Below are positions 62,501-64,000 of a DNA stretch of 64,000 nucleotides, one piece after another. The stretch is from the NCBI GenBank assembly GCA_009760855.2, contig WPIO01000067.1, positions 993,501 to 1,057,500 on the forward strand, in the 5' to 3' direction. A program made the position numbers and the translations under genes. The stretch's first letter is position 1. Every line of letters starts with the position of its first letter. This DNA comes from Cristatella mucedo. Its lineage: Eukaryota > Bryozoa > Phylactolaemata > Cristatellidae. Below the pieces are notes generated by a model that worked only from the letters and a program-made list of their open reading frames with translations, ran no database searches and was not told the DNA's origin.

Positions 62501-63227
62501 CGGGTTTGTTCTAATAATATTCTGGTTAAGTTATTCACTGAAAATTCCTCTTGGGGTGTAAGCAATTATAGATTAAAGACCCTAAAGCTGCATTTACCGC
62601 GACGTGATGCTGCTATGATTTATCTTGAACTATTGACGAAAATAAAATTGTTTAGAAATAGTGCATACCCATGAGGCCATGACGGAAGACTTGTACAGAA
62701 AACGTCTCATTAAACGTCGCACGAGCTCAATCTCCTTGCGATCAGAAATTATGAGAGAAAACTAAAGCACTGAGAACATTATACCGTAATGTATGCAACC
62801 TATAATTTTGCAACCAATAAAATCTGGTGATTAACGTTATTCCACCAATCGTAAAATGCTAACAATTTATAATCAAATGTTCGTCCGTGACCACTCCAAA
62901 GTAAAAACCCATTATTTTTACCAATTGTTTCATGCACTGCTTTGTCCCTCGGTTTATCTACCGTCCAAACAAGGTCATGCCTTTTAGTTTAGCTTACTGT
63001 AATATGGCCCCTAAAACCTACTTTTCTGCTTTTGCGTCTTACTTACGTGATTTGCTTGCCATCAATGGAGGCGGTGGTTGGCAGGGAAACGGAGTCCGTA
63101 CCATTCAGTTTGGTCCAAGAATAGCTAGGCACAGGCGTGCCATCGGAATCGCAAGTAAGGTTTAGGGTGCCACCAATAATCGTGCTTCCGCTAGAGGTCA
63201 CAGTGACAGTTGTAGGTCCTTTGGTTT
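36..63227 (-). CDS. Giant poly-Ig-domain protein gene (internal part, 70 exons)
   Basis: The minus strand carries 70 exons that splice in one open frame into 35 consecutive Ig domains. Exon A supplies strands A to E with Cys26 and Trp38 (array numbering), and exon B supplies the EDAGTYVC motif with Cys75, so each domain has the canonical Cys pair, Trp and Tyr-corner. Outer intron phases are 1-1 and the internal intron is phase 2. All junctions checked are GT-AG. No signal peptide, transmembrane segment or non-Ig domain lies in the window, so both gene ends are outside. Paired-exon Ig domains with phase-1 borders are known in NCAM-type adhesion genes, and long Ig strings occur in hemicentin and titin-class proteins. 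Which family this belongs to cannot be decided here. A structural, adhesive or elastic rod is inferred from the repeat architecture alone. Frame continuity comes from my own hand splicing. Confidence 0.92.
366..487 (+). mobile_element. tRNA-derived SINE, copy 1
   Basis: A tRNA-like head (gtggccgactag as a box A candidate, ggttcgaatc as box B) is followed by a tail reading attgccactgcaagc and ctggtgatagcc. Head and tail align with the copy at 1833-1955 on the other strand, including cggttgcttttc and cgacc in the anticodon-arm region. The head is too degenerate to be a working tRNA. It lies in the intron between L3 exons A and B. Confidence 0.6.
947..1047. repeat. (TA)n microsatellite
   Basis: About 100 bp of TA repeat, with a few C, T and G interruptions toward the right end, followed by CT-rich sequence to about 1,165. 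It lies about 150 bp past the donor of L3 exon A. Confidence 0.95.
1199..1397 (-). CDS. Ig domain L3, exon A (with 6-codon insertion)
   Basis: The acceptor is atttgtag and the donor CTCAC|GTAAGCC. The 199-nt exon encodes [20 protein letters not shown], then [28 protein letters not shown] with the Trp, and ends NGNQLT. The insertion lies at the same place as in L2, so these two domains are sisters or share a common longer ancestor. Confidence 0.9.
1398..3199 (-). other. Intron between Ig domains L2 and L3
   Basis: It contains SINE copy 2 and a short (taa)n near 2,302-2,316. Nothing else is recognised. Confidence 0.85.
1833..1955 (-). mobile_element. tRNA-derived SINE, copy 2
   Basis: On the minus strand the order is gtgggaaggtatagataatc, cggttgcttttcccgacc, box B gggttcgaatcc, then the tail taattatttattgccactgc and ggtggtgattgcc. 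It matches copy 1 through both head and tail, which a lone tRNA pseudogene would not. Sequence up to about 2,035 may belong to it, but only the listed part aligns. Confidence 0.6.
3200..3303 (-). CDS. Ig domain L2, exon B
   Basis: The acceptor is ctttgtag and the donor CCG|GTAAAGAT. The 104-nt exon encodes [20 protein letters not shown] and then [14 protein letters not shown]. The Tyr-corner is DTGIYLC. It is 2.2 kb from its exon A, the longest internal domain intron in the window. Confidence 0.88.
3377..3423 (-). mobile_element. LINE 3'-tail hairpin fragment
   Basis: The string ggcgtcctgagagaac, then tctcaatccagacgctttac, forms an imperfect inverted repeat. The same hairpin type ends the LINE at 56,838-56,885. 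Only the tail is recognisable. Confidence 0.45.
4425..4600. repeat. AT-rich tract with taagtatttaaga-like repeats
   Basis: The low-complexity sequence is almost wholly A and T, with recurring ttatttaaga and aagtatttaaga strings. It lies in the L2 internal intron and no coding or regulatory role is visible. Confidence 0.7.
5494..5692 (-). CDS. Ig domain L2, exon A (with 6-codon insertion)
   Basis: The acceptor is cattgtag and the donor TTTC|GTAAGTGC. The exon is 199 nt, 18 nt longer than the array form. It encodes [20 protein letters not shown], then [16 protein letters not shown] with the Cys, [12 protein letters not shown] with the Trp, and ends DGNTIS. The extra six codons lie between the A and B strands. 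Confidence 0.9.
5693..6361 (-). other. Intron between Ig domains L1 and L2
   Basis: No repeat or coding feature is recognised. Confidence 0.85.
6362..6465 (-). CDS. Ig domain L1, exon B
   Basis: The acceptor is ctttgcag and the donor GTG|GTAAGGAC. The 104-nt exon encodes [20 protein letters not shown] and then [14 protein letters not shown]. It resembles L2 exon B (IPSL start, GSATGGI). Confidence 0.9.
6466..7135 (-). other. Intron within Ig domain L1
   Basis: No repeat or coding feature is recognised. Confidence 0.85.
7136..7316 (-). CDS. Ig domain L1, exon A
   Basis: The acceptor is ttttgcag and the donor AC|GTAAGTAG. The 181-nt exon encodes [20 protein letters not shown], then [20 protein letters not shown], and ends DGKKIT. 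The NGS sequon after the Trp is present. It is close to R3 and the array in the STTIGG stretch. Confidence 0.9.
7317..8794 (-). other. Intron between array copy 1 and Ig domain L1
   Basis: The part right of about 8,340 is recognisably array intron 2 (aaatgcatgtattaggacac, ggaacgcacattctacgtg). The left part has only weak likeness to the R3 upstream intron (gaagcatgcct near 7,410 versus 56,383). Confidence 0.82.
8795..9927 (-). CDS. Array Ig domain copy 1 (exons A 9747-9927, B 8795-8907)
   Basis: This is the last array module in the transcript and the most divergent at the left edge. It reads LPATA for LPTTA in exon A and EADDAG for EAEDAG in exon B. Intron 1 is 323 bp longer than usual through an internal tandem duplication. 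Confidence 0.93.
9003..9648. repeat. 323-bp tandem duplication within intron 1 of array copy 1
   Basis: Landmark strings recur 323 bp apart: tttcag at 9071 and 9394, caacgtaac at 9008 and 9331. The two arms differ by several substitutions. The right arm is more like the array consensus (agattt, ggtctttttcaagt), and the left arm carries private changes. Each arm contains one cryptic exon-like segment. Confidence 0.88.
10688..11496 (-). CDS. Array Ig domain copy 2, reference copy (exons A 11316-11496, B 10688-10800)
   Basis: This copy serves as the consensus. The 98-residue domain begins [16 protein letters not shown]7-I-T9 is the one N-glycosylation sequon. FVCEANG holds Cys26, [12 protein letters not shown] holds Trp38, and DGNKV|T marks the internal phase-2 intron. 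Exon B reads [20 protein letters not shown] with Cys75, then [17 protein letters not shown], whose Thr/Pro-rich end is the linker. It is an I-set-like Ig domain with no spare Cys. Confidence 0.94.
10990..11178 (-). other. Exon-like 189-bp segment X inside intron 1 (reference copy)
   Basis: On the coding strand, a pyrimidine tract and cag (tctctctttgcag) precede the segment, and GACC|GTAAGT ends it. The 189 bp equal 63 codons and are open in the frame that starts [10 protein letters not shown] and ends LLEKD. That frame is phase 1-1, while the neighbouring exons A and B require phase 2-2, in which the segment stops at TAG after eight codons. All array units carry it (copy 1 carries two). Copies 15 and 18 have a 2-bp insertion, and copies 21-27 have a GC donor. 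It may be a cryptic or poison exon, or chance. No protein family is recognised. Confidence 0.35.
12257..13068 (-). CDS. Array Ig domain copy 3 (exons A 12888-13068, B 12257-12369)
   Basis: The exons are consensus. There is a 2-bp insertion (gtcacacggcc) in intron 1 near 12,437 and one extra A beside the cryptic exon acceptor. Confidence 0.93.
13828..14637 (-). CDS. Array Ig domain copy 4 (exons A 14457-14637, B 13828-13940)
   Basis: N-type exon A. The markers cttcagcacatgg and gaatgcaacgg are shared with copy 9. The intron past exon B has cgaagggc and a small rearrangement (gagccccgttacctc). Confidence 0.93.
15398..16209 (-). CDS. Array Ig domain copy 5 (exons A 16029-16209, B 15398-15510)
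   Basis: The exons are consensus. It has a T7 run and gctactgcc beside the exon A donor, and the gtcatggc intron marker near exon B. Confidence 0.93.
16974..17785 (-). CDS. Array Ig domain copy 6 (exons A 17605-17785, B 16974-17086)
   Basis: This is the most distinctive internal copy. Exon A encodes LNGTKS after the Trp instead of LIGTNS, giving an N-glycosylation sequon, and uses a GTGAGT donor. The exon B acceptor is a tandem gcagcag (plus strand ctgctgcaaat), so two splice sites 3 nt apart are possible; using the upstream one would insert a Ser. Confidence 0.92.
18481..19289 (-). CDS. Array Ig domain copy 7 (exons A 19109-19289, B 18481-18593)
   Basis: The exons are consensus. Intron 2 to its left (toward copy 6) has lost about 65 bp at about 18,097, making this the only short unit. 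Coding capacity is unaffected. Confidence 0.93.
20050..20858 (-). CDS. Array Ig domain copy 8 (exons A 20678-20858, B 20050-20162)
   Basis: The exons are consensus. It has the cgaagggc marker past the exon B donor and atgacatacaac in the cryptic exon. Confidence 0.93.
21619..22427 (-). CDS. Array Ig domain copy 9 (exons A 22247-22427, B 21619-21731)
   Basis: N-type exon A. Upstream of exon A it shares two rare markers (cttcagcacatgg, gaatgcaacgg) with copy 4, five units away. Confidence 0.93.
23188..23997 (-). CDS. Array Ig domain copy 10 (exons A 23817-23997, B 23188-23300)
   Basis: Exon B has a silent change in the linker (ACATCAACG for ACATCGACG). There is a T6 run beside the exon A donor. 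The protein is consensus. Confidence 0.93.
24758..25566 (-). CDS. Array Ig domain copy 11 (exons A 25386-25566, B 24758-24870)
   Basis: Both exons encode the consensus domain and no exon-level change was seen. Intron 2 to its left has gtaaattctctg and ctatagctcg, shared with the unit left of copy 14. Confidence 0.93.
26328..27136 (-). CDS. Array Ig domain copy 12 (exons A 26956-27136, B 26328-26440)
   Basis: N-type exon A with the linked gtcaacgactgcc intron variant. Exon B is consensus. Confidence 0.93.
27897..28706 (-). CDS. Array Ig domain copy 13 (exons A 28526-28706, B 27897-28009)
   Basis: The exons are consensus. Just past the exon B donor it has cgaagggc, shared with copies 4, 8 and 9. 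Confidence 0.93.
29467..30275 (-). CDS. Array Ig domain copy 14 (exons A 30095-30275, B 29467-29579)
   Basis: The exons are consensus. Intron markers are gtcatggc and atgacatacaac; the latter is shared with copy 8. Confidence 0.93.
31036..31847 (-). CDS. Array Ig domain copy 15 (exons A 31667-31847, B 31036-31148)
   Basis: N-type exon A. It has the same 2-bp T insertion in the cryptic exon as copy 18. Confidence 0.93.
32608..33417 (-). CDS. Array Ig domain copy 16 (exons A 33237-33417, B 32608-32720)
   Basis: N-type exon A (VVNGNKV). Beside exon B the intron carries gtcatggc instead of gtcttggc, shared with copies 5 and 14. Confidence 0.93.
34178..34987 (-). CDS. Array Ig domain copy 17 (exons A 34807-34987, B 34178-34290)
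   Basis: The coding sequence is consensus. The exon A donor is GTGAGT instead of GTAAGT, as in copy 6. Both also share the ctattttggtcagc intron marker. Confidence 0.93.
35748..36559 (-). CDS. Array Ig domain copy 18 (exons A 36379-36559, B 35748-35860)
   Basis: The exons are consensus. The intron 1 cryptic exon has a 2-bp T insertion (ggtctttttttc) that shifts its open frame, shared only with copy 15. Confidence 0.93.
37322..38130 (-). CDS. Array Ig domain copy 19 (exons A 37950-38130, B 37322-37434)
   Basis: The exons are consensus. Downstream intron 2 carries gtcttaataag and atgcatttattagg, shared with the unit two positions to the left. Confidence 0.93.
38891..39699 (-). CDS. Array Ig domain copy 20 (exons A 39519-39699, B 38891-39003)
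   Basis: The exons are consensus. This is the left edge of the sub-block: it has gcagtggc in intron 1 but still a GT cryptic donor. It shares cctcttttttgtc beside the exon A donor with copy 19. Confidence 0.93.
40460..41269 (-). CDS. Array Ig domain copy 21 (exons A 41089-41269, B 40460-40572)
   Basis: This is an N-type exon A: VVNGNKV replaces VVDGNKV (plus-strand cattaacgac), linked to gtcaacgactgcc in the adjacent intron. It is the only N-type copy inside the sub-block. Confidence 0.93.
42030..42841 (-). CDS. Array Ig domain copy 22 (exons A 42661-42841, B 42030-42142)
   Basis: The exons are consensus. Two extra A residues lie in the exon B acceptor tract (aaaataaaaaagag). Sub-block member. 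Confidence 0.93.
43608..44418 (-). CDS. Array Ig domain copy 23 (exons A 44238-44418, B 43608-43720)
   Basis: The exons are consensus. The acceptor tract of exon B has become an uninterrupted T run on the coding strand (ctgc then ten A on the plus strand). A private 4-bp duplication (gttcgttcag, near 43,530) sits in the intron downstream of exon B. Confidence 0.93.
45179..45987 (-). CDS. Array Ig domain copy 24 (exons A 45807-45987, B 45179-45291)
   Basis: The exons are consensus. In the intron upstream of exon A there are small private insertions (ggtaaaaacgac, gcaccccttag). Sub-block member. Confidence 0.93.
46751..47560 (-). CDS. Array Ig domain copy 25 (exons A 47380-47560, B 46751-46863)
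   Basis: The exons are consensus and the introns carry the sub-block markers. The attttgctcagc variant just downstream of the exon A donor is shared only with copy 27, two units away. Confidence 0.93.
48322..49131 (-). CDS. Array Ig domain copy 26 (exons A 48951-49131, B 48322-48434)
   Basis: The exons are consensus. It is a sub-block member (gcagtggc, GC cryptic donor). One extra A sits in the tract beside the cryptic exon acceptor, as in copy 3. Confidence 0.93.
49892..50701 (-). CDS. Array Ig domain copy 27 (exons A 50521-50701, B 49892-50004)
   Basis: The exons are consensus. Intron 1 has the sub-block marker (cryptic donor GC instead of GT) but keeps gcggtggc like the outer copies, so it looks like a recombination border. 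It shares attttgctcagc with copy 25. Confidence 0.93.
51462..52271 (-). CDS. Array Ig domain copy 28 (exons A 52091-52271, B 51462-51574)
   Basis: Both exons encode the consensus domain. Intron 1 carries private changes (tttttt run at the cryptic donor, actgaagaaac) partly shared with copy 29. It lies just outside the homogenised sub-block on its right. Confidence 0.93.
53032..53841 (-). CDS. Array Ig domain copy 29 (exons A 53661-53841, B 53032-53144)
   Basis: This is the first array module in the transcript and the most divergent at the right edge. Exon A reads [10 protein letters not shown] instead of [10 protein letters not shown], and LSGTNS instead of LIGTNS after the Trp. Exon B is the consensus. 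Confidence 0.93.
53842..55206 (-). other. Intron between Ig domain R3 and array copy 29
   Basis: It starts on the right beyond R3 exon B, includes the relic pseudo-exon A, and ends in decaying array-like intron sequence (53,842 to about 53,935). The stretch 54,400-55,200 holds nothing recognised. Confidence 0.82.
53985..54140 (-). pseudogene. Relic pseudo-exon A between R3 and the array
   Basis: The sequence aligns along most of array exon A (ggcagcgaaactgaa, atgtaggagtgg, gccgtcggtatcgca, gtggtcgtacttcc, ggaggattggt). In the exon frame it reads [15 protein letters not shown], keeps MFCDTDG around the first Cys and TSTPT, then hits TAA at 54033-54035. The donor is gone. No matching exon B follows before copy 29 exon A. 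The intron to its right (about 54,330-54,385) still resembles array intron 2 around the ccgcatctga string. It is a dead older module whose second half was lost. Confidence 0.75.
55207..55334 (-). CDS. Ig domain R3, exon B with extended linker
   Basis: The acceptor is ttttgtag and the donor CTG|GTAAAAAT. The exon is 128 nt, 15 nt longer than the array exon B. It encodes [20 protein letters not shown] and then [20 protein letters not shown]. The extra residues lie in the interdomain linker, after the last beta strand. It would splice directly to array copy 29 exon A, skipping the dead exon near 54,060. Confidence 0.9.
55538..55672. repeat. AT-rich tract (tattta/ataat repeats)
   Basis: The tract is nearly pure A and T with nested short palindromes such as attatttataatat. 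It abuts the plus-strand LINE fragment to its right and probably is a degraded microsatellite. Confidence 0.8.
55680..56000 (+). mobile_element. Degenerate LINE 3' fragment (CR1/L2-like)
   Basis: From about 55,731 the plus strand reads FSSAGPRL-stop-NSLPQFL, matching the conserved (F)S..GP.LWNSLP motif near the C-terminus of CR1/L2-type reverse transcriptases, with the Trp codon now TGA. It ends near tgcgctatacaaaac, the tail motif typical of these elements. A shorter related piece lies at about 58,670-58,760. It is inserted in R3's internal intron, in the orientation opposite to the host gene. Confidence 0.6.
56101..56281 (-). CDS. Ig domain R3, exon A
   Basis: The acceptor is cgttgtag and the donor AAC|GTAAGTAA. 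The 181-nt exon encodes [20 protein letters not shown], then [20 protein letters not shown] with the Cys and Trp, and ends [14 protein letters not shown] matches the array version, so this is the closest right-flank relative of the array exon A. Confidence 0.9.
56282..58394 (-). other. Intron between Ig domains R2 and R3
   Basis: It is mostly the minus-strand LINE. The 56,340-56,750 part shows decayed likeness to the introns upstream of R2 and R1 exon A (ctatttcagcc at about 56,660 versus 60,998). Confidence 0.82.
56760..58060 (-). mobile_element. Degenerate CR1/L2-like LINE, reverse transcriptase C-terminal half and 3' end
   Basis: The minus strand encodes APQGSVLG (57971-57991) and [17 protein letters not shown] (catalytic YADD at 57878-57889). 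Further on come LAACIEDI and [12 protein letters not shown], then [20 protein letters not shown] and [10 protein letters not shown], and finally [18 protein letters not shown] and FKRKLKHIYL. These are the successive RT blocks of CR1/L2-type LINEs. Frames are broken by stops and frameshifts, so it is dead. The 3' end has the hairpin tail followed by (taa)n at about 56,820-56,835 and a second hairpin at 56,760-56,800. The 5' part (endonuclease, N-terminal RT) is missing. It lies in the intron between R2 and R3, sense to the gene. Confidence 0.82.
58395..58498 (-). CDS. Ig domain R2, exon B
   Basis: The acceptor is cattttacag and the donor CAG|GTAAGAAT. The 104-nt exon encodes [20 protein letters not shown] and then [14 protein letters not shown]. 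The Tyr-corner reads DDSGTYVC. It is three nucleotides shorter than R1 exon B, the difference being in the linker. Confidence 0.9.
58499..60428 (-). other. Intron within Ig domain R2
   Basis: It contains the (CT)n microsatellite and a short LINE-like piece at about 58,670-58,760. Parts (ccggcttctgct at about 59,150, gcgagctcattctccttgcg at about 60,008) match the corresponding intron of R1. Confidence 0.82.
59272..59509. repeat. (CT)n microsatellite with (CTGT)n interruptions
   Basis: About 238 bp of CT repeat. The centre (about 59,345-59,420) is mixed with tctgtctg units, and the right third is a pure (TC)n run. It lies in R2's internal intron. The apparent Ser-Leu open frames across it are low-complexity artefacts. 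Confidence 0.96.
60429..60609 (-). CDS. Ig domain R2, exon A
   Basis: The acceptor is ttctgtag and the donor AC|GTAAGTAA. The 181-nt exon encodes [15 protein letters not shown], then [20 protein letters not shown] with the Cys and Trp, and ends DGMKVT. The NGT sequon after the Trp is present. Confidence 0.9.
60610..61377 (-). other. Intron between Ig domains R1 and R2
   Basis: No repeat is recognised. The sequence near 60,990-61,060 (tatttcagcc, atcagtgac) resembles 63,640-63,715 in the intron upstream of R1. Confidence 0.82.
61378..61484 (-). CDS. Ig domain R1, exon B
   Basis: The acceptor is ttttgtag and the donor is CTG|GTAAGAAT. The 107-nt exon encodes [20 protein letters not shown] followed by [15 protein letters not shown], which is the second half of an I-set-like Ig domain with its second Cys. 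It resembles exon B of R2 more than that of the array ([13 protein letters not shown] in both), consistent with R1 and R2 being sister duplicates. Confidence 0.9.
61485..63046 (-). other. Intron within Ig domain R1
   Basis: It contains the LINE-tail hairpin at 61,892. The blocks at about 62,155 and 62,724 match the R2 internal intron. Confidence 0.82.
61892..61934 (-). mobile_element. LINE 3'-tail hairpin fragment
   Basis: The string tatagcgccctgagagag, then cctctattcaggcgctt, is an imperfect inverted repeat with gcgc ends. It is the same tail type as at 56,838-56,885 and 3,377-3,423. No RT remnant was recognised next to it. Confidence 0.5.
63047..63227 (-). CDS. Ig domain R1, exon A
   Basis: This is the most 5' exon in the window. 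It starts at an acceptor (ttgtag, entering in phase 1) and ends AC|GTAAGT in phase 2. It encodes [10 protein letters not shown] at the start, LTCDSDG around the first Cys, [12 protein letters not shown] around the Trp, and DGKQIT at the end. The LNGT stretch is an N-glycosylation sequon that most array copies have lost. Its length of 181 nt equals that of the array exon A. Confidence 0.9.
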
Positions 63228-64000
63228 CTACAACTAACGTCTCGAGATCATTGTGTGCTCCAAGCTGTGCAGTTCTCTTTGACGTCAAGTATTTAATCGA
63301 TAGGCCAGTTGAACTATAATGAAGGAACTATAGAACTACAGAACTATAATGACGAACCTCATCGTCATCGTATGTGTATTAAGTGAACACAAAGATCAGA
63401 GACGGGCATACAACACTACTCTCACTTGTGATTTATTTACTACACGCGAGGTGGCATGCGAAGATGTACTGAGCAGTGCTTTACTTTCGCACACGACGAT
63501 GTGAAAACACGATGGCAGTGTTCATGTTTTCTGAAAAGATCATTACTGCATTATCTGCGATCCAGTCAAAGTTCGATGAGCACTTAAGAGCACGGCTAGT
63601 TTGTTACTACACGAGGAACTAGACGATTGACCTCAAATTTATTCTATTCCAGCTAAAATACTAGCCTGCATCTCTGGCGCAGCCATGACCAGTTGATGAA
63701 TGATCAGTGACAGCAAATATTAACTGTTAATATGCAGGAGCCTTTGCCAAACAGCTGTTAGGAAACTAGTTTAAGCGGCACACTATCAAAGCTGTCATAC
63801 TTTAAGCATTGCTGACCTGAGACAAGGCAAAAAAACGTTTCCCTTGTCGAAAGGATAGGCCCTGGCCTAACTAACAAGATCCGCTAATCAGCAACTGGTT
63901 ACATGGCACCACTTATTTAAAAACATAGGAGCACACGAGGTACTACAAGCAAGCACGACCATTTGAGATTGCTTTGTGATTTTCTCCCATGTCATAGCAG
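63228..64000 (-). other. Intron upstream of Ig domain R1 (open to window edge)
   Basis: No exon B was found in this stretch, so the preceding exon lies beyond the right edge. It includes a short duplicated aactataatga string near 63,312-63,355. Confidence 0.8.

Overview
This window is a eukaryotic, almost certainly invertebrate animal, genomic segment. It lies entirely inside one very large intron-rich gene read on the minus strand. The gene encodes a protein built from tandem immunoglobulin (Ig) domains. I reconstruct 35 consecutive Ig domains, about 3,433 residues, from 70 exons. Neither the start nor the end of the gene is present: the first exon (63047-63227) begins at a splice acceptor and the last (36-139) ends at a splice donor. 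There are no bacterial features. LINE and tRNA-derived SINE relics, long microsatellites and GT-AG introns in every module support an animal genome. I cannot name the species. LINE 3' tails of the gcgctata...(taa)n kind are common in marine invertebrates, but that is only suggestive.

Every domain is encoded by two exons. Exon A (181 nt, 199 nt in two domains) carries the first Cys and the Trp. Exon B (104-128 nt) carries the DxGxYxC motif with the second Cys. The module enters and leaves in phase 1, and the internal intron is phase 2. Whole modules can therefore be added or lost without breaking the frame.

Layout in transcript order (right to left): three divergent domains R1-R3 (63227-55207); a relic pseudo-exon A (about 53985-54140); a homogeneous array of 29 nearly identical modules with a period of about 1,570 bp (about 8,340-53,935; exons 53841 down to 8795); three divergent domains L1-L3 (7316-36). 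In the array, introns are as similar between copies as exons, and all 29 copies keep intact exons and splice sites. This points to very recent expansion or ongoing homogenisation by unequal crossing-over or gene conversion. Copies 20-27 form a sub-block with its own intronic markers.

The introns of the flanking domains hold a degraded CR1/L2-like LINE (minus strand, about 56760-58060), a second LINE 3' fragment (plus strand, about 55680-56000), LINE-tail hairpins, two copies of a tRNA-derived SINE family, AT-rich tracts, and (TA)n and (CT)n microsatellites. Decayed homology between the introns of different flanking modules shows that the gene has grown by module duplication more than once. 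The most unusual unexplained element is a 189-bp exon-like segment inside intron 1 of array copies. It has good splice signals and an open frame whose phase does not fit its position.
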